46,024 bases of DNA from Mycobacterium sp. 852013-50091_SCH5140682 (GTDB lineage: Bacteria; Actinomycetota; Actinomycetes; Mycobacteriales; Mycobacteriaceae), in assembly GCF_001665685.1 (NCBI RefSeq), contig NZ_LZTB01000024.1:1-46024 (forward strand). The letters are read 5' to 3'. The notes beneath the pieces are model-generated. The model saw only the letters and a list, made by a program, of their open reading frames with translations, was not told the DNA's origin and ran no database searches. Positions 15,073 through 24,568 of this stretch are shown here, in pieces. Both the position numbers and the translations under genes were made by a program. Numbering within the stretch: the stretch's first letter is position 1; every line of letters starts with the position of its first letter.

Positions 15073-16728
15073 CTATGCGCTGCGGCCTCGTTCTGCGCGG
15101 TAGTGGCGGACGAGGGCGTCGGTTGAGGAGTCGGTTTGTTTGGTGGGGGATTGGTCGGCGGTGATGACGGGTAGGAGTGCTTTGGCTTGGGTTTTGCCGA
15201 GTTCGACGCCCCATTGGTCGAAGGAGTCGATGCCCCAGATGGCGCCTTCGGTGAAGACTTGGTGTTCGTAGAGGGCGATGAGTTGGCCGATGACTGAGGG
15301 GGTGAGTTTGGTGGCCAGGATGGAGGTGGTGGGGCGGTTTCCGGGCATGACTTTGTGCGCGACGATGTCGGCGGGGGTGCCTTCGGCGGCGATTTCGGCG
15401 GCGGTTTTGCCGAAGGCTAGTACTTGGGTTTGGGCGAAGTAGTTGCTCATGAGTAGGTCGTGCATGCTGCCGTTGCCGTCGGCGGTGGCGAGGTCGTCGA
15501 CGGGTTGGGAGAATCCGATGAAGTCGGCGGGGATGAGTCGGGTGCCTTGGTGCAGGAGTTGGTAGAAGGCGTGTTGTCCGTTGGTTCCTGGTTCGCCCCA
15601 GTAGATTTCGCCGGTTTGGGTGTTGACGGGGGAGCCGTCGCAGCGCACTGATTTGCCGTTGGATTCCATGGTCAGTTGTTGCAGGTAGGCGGCGAAGCGG
15701 TTGAGGTCGTTGGTGTAGGGCAGCACGGCGCGTGATTGTGCGTCGAAGAAGTTGGAGTACCACAGGCCGATGAGGCCGAGTATGGCTGGGGCGTTGGCTT
15801 CTAGTGGGGCGGTGCGGAAGTGCTCGTCGATGAGGTGGAAGCCGGCGAGGAATTCGGCGAAGCGTTCTTTGCCGATGACGGCCATGACGGACAGGCCGAT
15901 GGCGGAGTCCACGGAGTAGCGGCCGCCGACCCAGTCCCAGAAGCCGAACATGTTGTCGGTGTTGATGCCGAATTCGTCGACGAGTTTTTTGTGGGTGGAT
16001 ACGGCGACGAAGTGTTTGGCTACGGCGGCGTCGCCGAGGGCTTTGACCAGCCAGCGTCGTGCGGCGGTGGCGTTGGTGAGGGTTTCGAGGGTGGAGAAGG
16101 TTTTCGAGGATACGACGAAAAGTGTTGTGGCGGGGTCGAGTCCGTCTAGTGTTGCGACCAGGTGGGAGGGGTCGACGTTGGAGACGAAGCGTGCGGTGAG
16201 GCCGGCGTCGGCGTAGTGGCGTAGGGCGTCGTAGACCATGACCGGGCCGAGGTCGGAGCCGCCGACGCCGACGTTGACGATGGTGGTGATGCGTTTGCCG
16301 GTGGCTCCGGTCCATTCGCCGGAGCGCAGTTTGTCGGTGAAGGCGCCCATGCGGTCGAGGACGTCGTGGACGTCGGCGACGACGTTTTGGCCGTCGACGA
16401 TGAGTTCGGCGGTGGCCGGTAGGCGCAGGGCGGTGTGCAGGACGGCGCGGTCTTCGGAGGTGTTGATGTGTTCACCGGCGAACATGGCGTCGCGGCGTTG
16501 TTCCAAGTCGGCGGTGCGGGCGAGGTCGAGCAGCAGTTTGATGGTTTCGCGGGTGATGCGGTGCTTGCTGTAGTCGATGTAGAGGTCGCCGACGGTCAGC
16601 ACCAGTTCGGTGCCGCGGGCGGGATCCTCAGCGAAGAACTCGCGTAAGTGGGTCTGGCCGATCTTGTCGTGATGACGGATCAAAGCTTGCCACGCGGCAG
16701 TGGTCGAAATATCGGCGCTCTTGCTCAT
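15073..16728 (-). CDS. pgi: Glucose-6-phosphate isomerase
   Basis: A 551-residue enzyme interconverting glucose 6-phosphate and fructose 6-phosphate in the cytoplasm. Seen are the phosphate-binding [30 protein letters not shown], the catalytic Glu region [18 protein letters not shown] and the C-terminal [11 protein letters not shown] with the active-site Lys. The length is normal. Codon use is odd: in the last ~126 codons I count 8 CAA to 0 CAG, 6 GAA to 0 GAG and 6 AAA to 0 AAG, while the first ~36 codons use AAG, GAG and CAG like the neighbours. This suggests a replaced or mosaic allele. It is divergent from the aldehyde dehydrogenase gene and matches Rv0946c by position. Confidence 0.96.
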   Translation of the reverse strand: MSKSADISTTAAWQALIRHHDKIGQTHLREFFAEDPARGTELVLTVGDLYIDYSKHRITRETIKLLLDLARTADLEQRRDAMFAGEHINTSEDRAVLHTALRLPATAELIVDGQNVVADVHDVLDRMGAFTDKLRSGEWTGATGKRITTIVNVGVGGSDLGPVMVYDALRHYADAGLTARFVSNVDPSHLVATLDGLDPATTLFVVSSKTFSTLETLTNATAARRWLVKALGDAAVAKHFVAVSTHKKLVDEFGINTDNMFGFWDWVGGRYSVDSAIGLSVMAVIGKERFAEFLAGFHLIDEHFRTAPLEANAPAILGLIGLWYSNFFDAQSRAVLPYTNDLNRFAAYLQQLTMESNGKSVRCDGSPVNTQTGEIYWGEPGTNGQHAFYQLLHQGTRLIPADFIGFSQPVDDLATADGNGSMHDLLMSNYFAQTQVLAFGKTAAEIAAEGTPADIVAHKVMPGNRPTTSILATKLTPSVIGQLIALYEHQVFTEGAIWGIDSFDQWGVELGKTQAKALLPVITADQSPTKQTDSSTDALVRHYRAERGRSA

Positions 16729-16778
16729 ATGGAGAACCCTAGTGTGCGGCGCACGTCAATGGAGTAAATGATGGAGGT

Positions 16779-18227
16779 ATGGATAGCGCAGCCTTGCTGA
16801 AGTCAGTTCCAACCGGACTCTGGATCGGCGGTGAGCAGCGGGAAGCTGCTTCAACTTTCGACGTCCTCGACCCCAGCGACGACCAGGTCCTGGCCTCCGT
16901 TTCCAACGCCACGGCCGAGGACGCGATCGCCGCGCTCGACGCCGCATGCGCGGTCCAGGCCGACTGGGCCGCCACCGCTCCGCGGGAACGCGGCGAAATT
17001 CTGCGGGCGGTTTTCGAGAAGATCACCGAACGTGCCGACGACATCGCCGCGCTGATGACCCTCGAGATGGGCAAGGTGCTCGCGGAGAGCAAGGGCGAGG
17101 TGAAGTACGGCGCCGAGTTCTTCCGCTGGTTCGCCGAGGAGGCCGTGCGCATCGACGGGCGCTACACCGCAAGCCCTGCGGGGACTGGTCGCATCATCGT
17201 CACCAAGCAGGCCGTCGGCCCTTGCTACGCCATCACGCCGTGGAACTTCCCGCTGGCCATGGGTACCCGAAAGATGGGCCCGGCGTTCGCCGCCGGCTGC
17301 ACCATGATCGTCAAGCCCGCGCAGGAAACCCCGCTGACCATGTTGCTGCTGGCTCAGCTGATGGACGAGGCCGGCCTGCCCAAGGGTGTGCTCTCGGTGC
17401 TGCCGACCAACAATGCGCGCGGAGTCACCACGGCGCTCATCGACGACGGCCGGCTGCGCAAGCTCACCTTCACGGGTTCGACGGGTGTCGGCAAGGCGCT
17501 GGTGAAGCAGTCGGCCGATGCGTTGTTGCGCACCTCGATGGAGTTGGGCGGCAACGCGCCGTTTGTCGTGTTCGACGACGCTGACGTCGATGCTGCCGTC
17601 GACGGCGCGATCCTGGCCAAGATGCGCAACGGCGGTGAGGCCTGTACGGCCGCCAACCGGTTCCACGTCGCCAACGCGGTGCGCGAAGAATTCACCGACA
17701 AGTTGGTCAAGCGTATGAGCGAGTTCACCCTCGGTAAGGGTCTCGACCCGTCGTCCACGTTGGGCCCGCTGATCAATTCCAGCCAGGTCGCCACGGTCAC
17801 CGAGTTGGTCTCCGACGCGGTGTCGCGAGGCGCGACGGTCGCCGTCGGTGGCGTCGCTCCCGGCGGCCCTGGCAATTTCTACCCGGCCACGGTGCTCACC
17901 GATGTGCCTGCCGACGCCCGCATCCTCAAGGAGGAGGTGTTCGGTCCGGTCGCGCCGATCATCGGATTCGACACCGAAGACGAGGGCGTCGAGGCTGCCA
18001 ACGACACCGAGTACGGACTGGCCGCCTACGTCTACACGCAGTCGCTCGACCGTGCGCTTCGGGTGGCCGAGGGCATCGAGTCCGGCATGGTCGGAGTGAA
18101 CCGGGGCATCATCTCCGACCCGGCCGCACCGTTCGGTGGCGTCAAAGAGTCCGGCTTCGGCCGCGAGGGTGGCTCCGAGGGCATCGAGGAGTACCTCGAT
18201 ACCAAGTACATTGCGCTGACCAAGTAG
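16779..18227 (+). CDS. NAD(P)-dependent succinate-semialdehyde dehydrogenase family protein
   Basis: A 482-residue aldehyde dehydrogenase. The Rossmann-type cofactor region includes ITPWNFPLAMGTRKMGPAFA and TFTGSTGVGKAL; the general base is Glu255 (MELGGNAPF) and the nucleophile Cys289 (GGEACTAANR). The C-terminal end (FGREGGSEGIEEYLDTKYI) is typical of succinate-semialdehyde dehydrogenases, which oxidise succinate semialdehyde to succinate. Specificity is inferred from these segments. The start is the ATG at 16779; GGAGG lies only one base before it, too close for an ideal ribosome site, so GGAG at 16761-16764 or a leaderless start may be used. Divergent from pgi, with 50 bases between. Confidence 0.88.
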   Translation: MDSAALLKSVPTGLWIGGEQREAASTFDVLDPSDDQVLASVSNATAEDAIAALDAACAVQADWAATAPRERGEILRAVFEKITERADDIAALMTLEMGKVLAESKGEVKYGAEFFRWFAEEAVRIDGRYTASPAGTGRIIVTKQAVGPCYAITPWNFPLAMGTRKMGPAFAAGCTMIVKPAQETPLTMLLLAQLMDEAGLPKGVLSVLPTNNARGVTTALIDDGRLRKLTFTGSTGVGKALVKQSADALLRTSMELGGNAPFVVFDDADVDAAVDGAILAKMRNGGEACTAANRFHVANAVREEFTDKLVKRMSEFTLGKGLDPSSTLGPLINSSQVATVTELVSDAVSRGATVAVGGVAPGGPGNFYPATVLTDVPADARILKEEVFGPVAPIIGFDTEDEGVEAANDTEYGLAAYVYTQSLDRALRVAEGIESGMVGVNRGIISDPAAPFGGVKESGFGREGGSEGIEEYLDTKYIALTK

Positions 18228-18333
18228 CCCGCGGACATTGCGCCGATCCAGGTAGGGATTTCCCCAGCGCGCCTTCCCGATTCGGCGCCGCAGGCCACCT
18301 AAACTTTCATGCTCGAACCCTAGACGGGAGGGC

Positions 18334-20367
18334 ATGGACGTGACTGCGGCGCCGGTCCGGGTTCCCGTACGTCGGGCTACCACCGCCCGCCGCGACATCC
18401 CGGCGCTGGACGGTATCCGTGCTGTTGCGGTGCTGCTGGTCGTCGCCGCGCACGGCGGCGTCCCGGGACTCGGTGGCGGCTTCATCGGCGTGGATATGTT
18501 CTTCGTGCTCAGCGGATTCCTGATCACCTCGCTGCTGCTCGACGAGTATCGCAACACCTACCGCATCGATCTCAAGGCATTCTGGGTTCGCCGGGCGCGC
18601 AGGCTGCTGCCGGCGATGCTCGTGATGACGCTCGCCGTGGTCGCTGCGCGGGACTTGTTCCCGCCAGACGCGGTCGCAGGCGTGCGCAACGACGCTGTCG
18701 CCGCGCTCTTCTGGATTGCCAACTGGGGCTTCGTGTTTCAGAAGGCCGACTACTTCACCCAGGGCGGCACCCCGTCCCCGTTGCAGCACACGTGGTCGCT
18801 GGGCGTGGAGGAGCAGTACTACCTCATCTGGCCGCTGCTGTTGGTGGGCGTGGCACTGCTGCTGCGTCGCCGCTCGGCACAAACCGTGCGATGGGCGGTC
18901 TTCGGGCTCGCCGCAGCGGGTGTGGTGGCATCGGCCGCCGAGGCCGTCCTGCTGGTCGGCGACAGCACCCAGGACGTCAACCGCGTCTACTTCGGCACCG
19001 ACACGCGGGTGCAGGCCCTGCTGGTCGGGGCGGCCGCGGCGGCCCTGCTGGTGCGGGACTGGTCGGCGCTGACCCTGTCCGGCACGCTGATCCGCACTCG
19101 TCGGCTGCGCTGGGTCGCCTGGCTGCTGCCGGTGGTGGGGCTTGCGCTGCTCGCAGCGGCCGCACATGTGGCCACCGGTAGCGCCGAAGACTTCCGGCGT
19201 GGCCTGCTGATCGTCGTCGCGGTGGGCGCGGTGCTTGTGGTCGCGCCGGTCGCATTGGATCAGGACGGCTACGTCGCCAAGGCATTGGCCTGGCGTCCGC
19301 TCGTGGCGCTCGGCGCTATTTCCTACGGCGTGTACCTGTGGCACTGGCCGATCTTCTTGATCCTCAACGGAGAACGCACCGGGTGGACGAGCTGGTCGCT
19401 GCTGGCGCTGCGGTGCGCGGTCACGCTCGCGGCGGCCATCGCGTCGTGGTGGCTGATCGAGCAGCCCGTGCGGCGCTGGCGTCCCGCGCATGTGCCGATG
19501 CTGCGGCTGGCCGCGGCGACGGTGGCGACGGCGGCCGTGGTGACGATGGGCGTCCTGCCCGTCGCGCAGCCCATCGAACGCACCGGGCCCGACGTGATGT
19601 CGGCCGCCCTCAAGGAAGATGTCGGCGCCGAGGTGCCGGTCGCTGTGGGCAATACGCAGCTGCGCGACCCCAACACCAAGGTGGTCGGGGTGTTCGGGGA
19701 CTCGGTGGCGTGGACGCTGATGCGCTATCTGCCGTCCACCCCGGGTCTGCACTTCAACGACTACACCACGATCGGTTGCGGCATCGCCCGGGGCGGCCCG
19801 TATCGGTCCAGCGGGGAGACCCTCAACCAGAAGCCCGAATGCGACACCTGGCCGGAGCGTTGGGCGCAGCGCGTGACCCATGACCGGCCCGACGTCGTGT
19901 TGTTGATGATCGGCCGCTGGGAGACCGTCGACCGGATGTGGCAGGGGCACTGGACGCATATCGGTGACCCGGATTTCACCAAGTACCTGCAGGGCGAGTT
20001 GCAGCGTGCGCTGGACATCCTGGGTTCGACGGGCGCGCGGGTGGTGGTGACGACGGCTCCGTACAACCGCCGCGGTGAACGCTCCGACGGCAGCCTCTAT
20101 CCCGAGGACCAGCCCGCGCGAGTGCAGGCGTGGAACAAGATACTGCGCACGGTCGTCGGTAACCGACCGAACTTCGAGGTCCTCGACTTCAACGCCAAGC
20201 TCGATCCCGGTGGGGTCTACACCGCGCGTATCGACGGGATCAGGATGCGTAGCGACGGGGTGCATCCCACGGCTGAGGCGGTCAAATGGCTTGCGCCGTG
20301 GTTGGCGGACGCGTTGCGTACCCCGCCGTCACCGCCAAGCCCGGCCCCGGCGCCGGTTCGGAAGTAG
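18334..20367 (+). CDS. OafA/YrhL-type membrane acyltransferase with SGNH domain
   Basis: A 677-residue protein. Residues about 20-400 form the acyltransferase-3 membrane domain with 10-11 helices: ALDGIRAVAVLLVVAAHGG (the conserved His), GVDMFFVLSGFLIT, the RRARRLLPA loop, TWSLGVEEQYYLIWP and the WLIEQPVRRW end of the last helix. Residues about 430-670 are an extracytoplasmic SGNH domain (GDSVAWT carries the Ser, DGVHPTAEA the Asp and His). Such proteins O-acylate cell-envelope glycans or glycolipids; the acceptor is unknown. The ribosome site is GGGAGGG just before the ATG. A TAAACT at 18300-18305 could be its -10 box. Confidence 0.9.
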   Translation: MDVTAAPVRVPVRRATTARRDIPALDGIRAVAVLLVVAAHGGVPGLGGGFIGVDMFFVLSGFLITSLLLDEYRNTYRIDLKAFWVRRARRLLPAMLVMTLAVVAARDLFPPDAVAGVRNDAVAALFWIANWGFVFQKADYFTQGGTPSPLQHTWSLGVEEQYYLIWPLLLVGVALLLRRRSAQTVRWAVFGLAAAGVVASAAEAVLLVGDSTQDVNRVYFGTDTRVQALLVGAAAAALLVRDWSALTLSGTLIRTRRLRWVAWLLPVVGLALLAAAAHVATGSAEDFRRGLLIVVAVGAVLVVAPVALDQDGYVAKALAWRPLVALGAISYGVYLWHWPIFLILNGERTGWTSWSLLALRCAVTLAAAIASWWLIEQPVRRWRPAHVPMLRLAAATVATAAVVTMGVLPVAQPIERTGPDVMSAALKEDVGAEVPVAVGNTQLRDPNTKVVGVFGDSVAWTLMRYLPSTPGLHFNDYTTIGCGIARGGPYRSSGETLNQKPECDTWPERWAQRVTHDRPDVVLLMIGRWETVDRMWQGHWTHIGDPDFTKYLQGELQRALDILGSTGARVVVTTAPYNRRGERSDGSLYPEDQPARVQAWNKILRTVVGNRPNFEVLDFNAKLDPGGVYTARIDGIRMRSDGVHPTAEAVKWLAPWLADALRTPPSPPSPAPAPVRK

Positions 20368-20373
20368 CGGTAG

Positions 20374-20712
20374 TCAGCCGGGCAGCGTATTGGTCAGCAG
20401 CACACAGATCGCGGTACCGGCGACCAACGACAACACCATGTTTCGCCGCCACAGCTGCAGCGCGACGACCGCGGCGACACCTGACAGTTCGGCGATCCCG
20501 TGCGTCGAGGTCGAGGCCCCGATGCCGTGCAGGCTGTAGATCGCGAGGATCAATACCGCCCCGGCGGGCATCCACCGGCCGATATTCTCGACCACCGGCA
20601 GCCGGCGGAGGGTATCGACCGCGGCGAACGGCAGTGCGCGCAAGCCGAAGGTGATCGCCGCGCACACGGCGACCGCGCCGAGCAGGTATGGAACGGGCAG
20701 TGCCGTGGTCAT
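20374..20712 (-). CDS. azlD: AzlD-type branched-chain amino acid export subunit
   Basis: A 112-residue membrane protein with four hydrophobic segments. The ITFGLRALPFA turn and the WMPAGAVLILAIYSL helix are typical of AzlD, the small partner of the AzlC exporter of branched-chain amino acids (LIV-E family). Its ATG overlaps the AzlC stop codon in an ATGA arrangement, so the two are translationally coupled, and the start is secure. The acyltransferase gene ends 6 bases away on the other strand. Substrate is by family. Confidence 0.88.
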   Translation of the reverse strand: MTTALPVPYLLGAVAVCAAITFGLRALPFAAVDTLRRLPVVENIGRWMPAGAVLILAIYSLHGIGASTSTHGIAELSGVAAVVALQLWRRNMVLSLVAGTAICVLLTNTLPG

Positions 20713-21410
20713 GACCGGCTTCCCATCAGCTTGTGCCGGGCCCCGAGGCTGAGCGCGAACGTGACCATCGCTACCAGCAGCATCGCTCCGGGTGCGATCA
20801 CCAGCGCGACGGCGCTGCTTGCGGACGCCAGCAGGGCGGTGGTCTTGTCGCGGTCGGACCGGAAGCCCTCGATGGCCAGCACGATGAACAGTGCGGTCAG
20901 GATGAAGCCGAGTCCTTTGATGCCGGCTAGCAGGGCCCCGCCGGTGGCCGCGCCGAGCAGAGCTCCGCCGGCCCAGGAGATGTGCAGCCCCGCCTGGGTC
21001 CACAGCAGGCGACGGCCGGTCAGCGTGCCGGGCTCCTTTCCCGTGGCGAAGGCGTACGCCTCGTCGCACAGCGCGTACATGCTGTACGCCTTGCCGATGC
21101 GGCCGCGGACGCAGTGCAGCGGAAACGACAGCCCGTAGAACAGGTGGCGGGAGTTCACCAGGAACGTCGCTGTGGCGATCGCCGCGAGCGGGGCCGCAGC
21201 GGCCAGCATGCCCACGAGAATGAACTCGGCCGAACCGGCGAAGACGACTCCGGAGATGACCGGCGCCAGCCACCACGGCAGGCCCAGGCCGGCCACCACC
21301 AGGCCGAACCCGACGCCGAGGGCCAGCAATCCGAGCCAGATGACGCCGGCGTCCGCGGCAGCCGCGCGAAAATCGCTGCGGGGCCGCGGGGCACACTCGG
21401 TTGATTGCAT
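20709..21410 (-). CDS. azlC: AzlC-type branched-chain amino acid exporter
   Basis: A 233-residue membrane protein of the AzlC (LIV-E, BrnF) family with about 7 hydrophobic segments. The motifs GVVFAGSAEFILVGML, FLVNSRHLFYGLSF and MYALCDEAYAF are family signatures. With AzlD it forms a two-protein exporter of branched-chain amino acids or analogues. The gene starts 79 bases from a divergent Lrp/AsnC-type regulator, the usual arrangement for control of such exporters by amino acid levels. No clear ribosome site is visible before the ATG at 21410. Confidence 0.9.
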   Translation of the reverse strand: MQSTECAPRPRSDFRAAAADAGVIWLGLLALGVGFGLVVAGLGLPWWLAPVISGVVFAGSAEFILVGMLAAAAPLAAIATATFLVNSRHLFYGLSFPLHCVRGRIGKAYSMYALCDEAYAFATGKEPGTLTGRRLLWTQAGLHISWAGGALLGAATGGALLAGIKGLGFILTALFIVLAIEGFRSDRDKTTALLASASSAVALVIAPGAMLLVAMVTFALSLGARHKLMGSRS

Positions 21411-21413
21411 GGA

Positions 21414-21446
21414 GCAATTTTATGGCGAATATCGCGCAATTTGATT
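21414..21446. promoter_or_regulatory. Candidate Lrp-family operator in the azlC-lrp gap
   Basis: An AT-rich stretch in a GC-rich genome with a dyad centred on GCGAATATCGC (21425-21435) and outer CAAT/ATTG arms. It lies between the divergent azlC and Lrp-type genes, close to the azlC start. Lrp-family proteins favour AT-rich imperfect palindromes. The link is inferred from position only. Confidence 0.4.
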
Positions 21447-21489
21447 GCCGGTACTTGCCCTGTAGCTCATATCAGTGCACTATTCAGCT

Positions 21490-21924
21490 ATGGATCGGCT
21501 TGATCGCGAAATCTTGTTTCATCTCCAGAAAGATGGCCGTCTCACCAACCAGGAACTCGGCGCTCGGGTGGGGCTGACTCCGGCGCCGTGCCTGCGGCGC
21601 GTGCGGCGGCTGGAGGCCGACGGGGTCATCACCGGTTACGTCGCGGTCGTCGACCCGGCCGCTGTCGGGCAGGGCTTCGAGATCATCATCAATGCCGAGC
21701 TGGTCGCCAAGAACCACCGCAACGTAGAGGAATTCGAGGCCCGGCTGGTGGCGATGGACGAGGTCGTCGAGCTGCGTCGGATGTTCGGCCTGCCCGACTA
21801 TCTGATCCGGGTCCGGGTGGCCGACGCCGAGGAGTACGAGCGCTGGCTGTCCACCCAGCTGTTCTCCGACCCGGCGGTCGCCCGCGTGGATTCCCGCGTG
21901 ACGATGAAGGTCCTCAAGGCCTAG
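21490..21924 (+). CDS. Lrp/AsnC family transcriptional regulator
   Basis: A 144-residue protein. The N-terminal helix-turn-helix (MDRLDREILFHLQ then LTNQELGARVGLTPAPCLRRV) is followed by a C-terminal RAM/ligand domain (GFEIIINAEL, then FGLPDYLIRVRVADAEEYERWL), which binds amino acids and drives multimer formation. The ATG at 21490 gives the usual start; a GTG at 21475 would add five residues. It is divergent from azlCD and very probably controls it. Its stop overlaps the convergent chorismate mutase stop by a few bases. Confidence 0.92.
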   Translation: MDRLDREILFHLQKDGRLTNQELGARVGLTPAPCLRRVRRLEADGVITGYVAVVDPAAVGQGFEIIINAELVAKNHRNVEEFEARLVAMDEVVELRRMFGLPDYLIRVRVADAEEYERWLSTQLFSDPAVARVDSRVTMKVLKA

Positions 21925-22163
21925 TGGCCGAGCCGTCCCCGGCCGAGGCGCAGCAGGAGCATCGCCAGGTCTTTGCCCTCGGGCCCGAGCACGCTGAAGC
22001 GCTCGATGACCTTCATCTCCCGGCTGTGCACCAGGCGGGTGCCGCCCGACGCCATGCGGGCTTGGCCGATCATCTTGGAAACCTCGGTGCGCCGCTGGAC
22101 GGCGGCCAGGATGGTGGCGTCGAGTTCGTCGATCTCACGACGCAGTTCATCGATGTCAGGCAC
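21921..22163 (-). CDS. Chorismate mutase, AroQ-delta (Rv0948c type)
   Basis: An 80-residue helical enzyme converting chorismate to prephenate for Phe and Tyr synthesis. The helix-1 pattern IDELRREIDELDATILAAVQRR and the RMASGGTRLVHSREMKVIERF segment match the intracellular mycobacterial enzyme. The C-terminal RLGRGRLGH tail is the part that, in M. tuberculosis, docks on the DAHP synthase and raises activity; it is intact. The GTG at 22163 is the only sensible start since an in-frame stop lies 15 bases upstream, which makes it slightly shorter at the N-terminus than Rv0948c as I recall it. Divergent from uvrD1. Confidence 0.9.
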   Translation of the reverse strand: MPDIDELRREIDELDATILAAVQRRTEVSKMIGQARMASGGTRLVHSREMKVIERFSVLGPEGKDLAMLLLRLGRGRLGH

Positions 22164-22234
22164 GGCTCGATGCTCTCAGTCAAGCCCGTGCCAGCGCAAA
22201 ACTGTCGTGGTGCGGCGGTAAGTTTGATGGCGAT

Positions 22235-24568
22235 ATGACCACCTCGCCCGTCGCTTCCCCGACTGTTTCTGAGACCGATCAGCTCCTGGAGGGGCTCAAC
22301 CCCCAGCAGCGCCAGGCCGTGCTGCACGAGGGTTCGCCGCTGCTCATCGTTGCGGGTGCCGGATCGGGCAAGACAGCGGTGCTGACGCGGCGGATCGCGT
22401 ATCTGCTCGCCGCGCGCGACGTCGGGGTGGGGCAGGTCCTGGCCATCACGTTCACCAACAAGGCGGCCGCGGAGATGCGCGAGCGCGTCGTCGGATTGGT
22501 GGGGCCTCGGGCGAGGAACATGTGGATTTCCACCTTCCACTCCTCGTGTGTGCGCATTCTGCGCAACCAGGCCTCGCTGCTGCCTGGGCTGAACTCCAAC
22601 TTCTCGATCTATGACTCCGACGATTCGCGTCGCCTGCTGATGATGATCGGCAAGGACATGGGTCTGGACACCAAGCGCTACTCGCCGCGCCTGCTGGCCA
22701 ACAGCATCTCCAACCTGAAGAACGAGCTGATCGGCCCGGAACAGGCCGCGGCCGAGGCATCGGAGGCCGCCGAGGAGATGGCAGGCATCGTCGCCCAGGT
22801 CTATGCGGAGTACCAGCGCCGCCTGCGCGCGGCCAACGCACTGGACTTCGACGACCTGATCGGTGAGACGGTCGCCGTCCTGCAGGCCTTCCCTCAGATC
22901 GCGCAGTACTACCGGCGGCGGTTCCGGCACATCCTGGTCGACGAGTACCAGGACACCAACCACGCCCAGTACGTCTTGGTCCGCGAATTGGTCGGACACG
23001 ACATCGAGGGCACCGACAACACCGTGCCCCCCGCTGAGCTCTGCGTGGTGGGTGACGCCGACCAGTCGATCTACGCCTTTCGCGGCGCCACCATCCGCAA
23101 CATCGAGGATTTCGAACGGGACTATCCCGACGCGACGACGATTCTGCTGGAACAGAATTACCGCTCCACCCAGACCATCCTGAACGCCGCCAACTCGGTG
23201 ATCGCCCGCAACGCGGGCCGCCGCGAGAAGCGGCTGTGGACCGACGCCGGTCAGGGCGAGCTGATCGTCGGCTATGTGGCCGACAATGAGCACGACGAGG
23301 CCCGGTTCGTCGCCGAGGAGATCGACGCACTGGCCGACCGGGAGGGGCTGAAGTACGGCGACGTGGCGGTGTTCTACCGCACCAACAACTCGTCACGTGC
23401 CCTCGAAGAGGTGTTCATCCGGGCCGGCATTCCCTACAAAGTGGTTGGGGGAGTGCGCTTCTACGAGCGCAGGGAGATCCGCGACATCGTCGCTTACCTG
23501 CGCGTCCTGGACAATCCGGGTGATTCGGTGAGCATGCGTCGCATCCTCAACACCCCGCGGCGCGGCATCGGAGACCGGGCCGAGGCGTGCGTCGCGGTCT
23601 ACGCCGAGAACACCGGGGGCAGCTTCAACGATGCGCTGCAGGCCGCCGCGGAGGGCCGGGTGCCGATGCTCAACACCCGCTCGGAGAAGGCGATCGCGAG
23701 TTTCGTCGCACTGCTCGACGACTTGCGCGGCAAGCTCGACAGCGAGCTCGGCGATCTGGTCGAGGCCGTGCTGGAACGCACCGGATACCGTCGTGAACTT
23801 GAGGCCTCCAGCGATCCGCAGGATTTGGCCCGGCTCGACAACCTCAACGAATTGGTCAGCGTCGCACACGAATTCAGCACGGACCTGGCCAACGCCCAGG
23901 CCCTGGCCGAAGACGAACCGGTCGACGAGGACATCCCCGAGACCGGTGTGCTGGCTCAGTTCCTGGAGCGCGTCTCACTGGTCGCCGACGCCGACGAGAT
24001 CCCCGAGGATGGCGCTGGGGTGGTGACGATGATGACGCTGCACACCGCCAAGGGGCTGGAGTTTCCCGCGGTGTTCGTCACCGGCTGGGAGGACGGCATG
24101 TTCCCGCACATGCGGGCACTGGGTGACCCGACCGAGCTGTCCGAGGAACGGCGGCTGGCCTACGTCGGCATCACCCGCGCGCGGCAGCGTCTCTACCTGA
24201 GCCGGGCCAAGGTCCGCTCGTCGTGGGGCCAGCCGATGCTCAACCCGGAATCCCGTTTCCTGCGGGAGATCCCGGAGGAACTCATCAACTGGCGGCGGGT
24301 TGAGCAGCCCGCGTCGGCCTTCAGCGCGCCCGTCGGTAACGCCGGCCGCTACGGTGCTCCGCGCCCCGCCCCGGCACGCCCTGCCACGGCCCGTAACCGC
24401 CCCCTGATCGTCCTGGAGCCTGGCGACCGGGTCAGCCACGACAAGTACGGCCTGGGACGCGTCGAGGAGGTCTCAGGGATGGGCGAGACCGCCATGTCGC
24501 TGATCGACTTCGGCAGTGCGGGCCGGGTCAAGCTGATGCACAACCACGCACCGGTGCAGAAGCTCTAG
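22235..24568 (+). CDS. uvrD1: ATP-dependent DNA helicase UvrD1/PcrA
   Basis: A 777-residue superfamily-1A 3'-5' helicase. The Q motif (LNPQQRQAV) is followed by Walker A GAGSGKT (41-47), FTNKAAAEMR (Ia), DEYQDTN (II), GDADQSIYAFRGA (III), LEQNYRST (IV), TLHTAKGLEFPAVF (V) and YVGITRARQRLYL (VI). The C-terminal 50 residues (GDRVSHDKYGLGRVEEVSG onward) form the Tudor-like domain that in UvrD/PcrA proteins binds RNA polymerase. Mycobacterial UvrD1 works in nucleotide excision repair and is stimulated by Ku. It matches Rv0949. A TAAGTT at 22219-22224 could be the -10 box of a very short leader; no ribosome site is evident. The 3' end overlaps the next, convergent gene by 4 bases. Confidence 0.96.
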   Translation: MTTSPVASPTVSETDQLLEGLNPQQRQAVLHEGSPLLIVAGAGSGKTAVLTRRIAYLLAARDVGVGQVLAITFTNKAAAEMRERVVGLVGPRARNMWISTFHSSCVRILRNQASLLPGLNSNFSIYDSDDSRRLLMMIGKDMGLDTKRYSPRLLANSISNLKNELIGPEQAAAEASEAAEEMAGIVAQVYAEYQRRLRAANALDFDDLIGETVAVLQAFPQIAQYYRRRFRHILVDEYQDTNHAQYVLVRELVGHDIEGTDNTVPPAELCVVGDADQSIYAFRGATIRNIEDFERDYPDATTILLEQNYRSTQTILNAANSVIARNAGRREKRLWTDAGQGELIVGYVADNEHDEARFVAEEIDALADREGLKYGDVAVFYRTNNSSRALEEVFIRAGIPYKVVGGVRFYERREIRDIVAYLRVLDNPGDSVSMRRILNTPRRGIGDRAEACVAVYAENTGGSFNDALQAAAEGRVPMLNTRSEKAIASFVALLDDLRGKLDSELGDLVEAVLERTGYRRELEASSDPQDLARLDNLNELVSVAHEFSTDLANAQALAEDEPVDEDIPETGVLAQFLERVSLVADADEIPEDGAGVVTMMTLHTAKGLEFPAVFVTGWEDGMFPHMRALGDPTELSEERRLAYVGITRARQRLYLSRAKVRSSWGQPMLNPESRFLREIPEELINWRRVEQPASAFSAPVGNAGRYGAPRPAPARPATARNRPLIVLEPGDRVSHDKYGLGRVEEVSGMGETAMSLIDFGSAGRVKLMHNHAPVQKL

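Noticed and set aside
14723..16315. A long Arg/His-rich open frame on the minus strand through pgi
   Set aside because: It is a frame shadow caused by the strong C/A bias at third positions of pgi; its composition is not protein-like.
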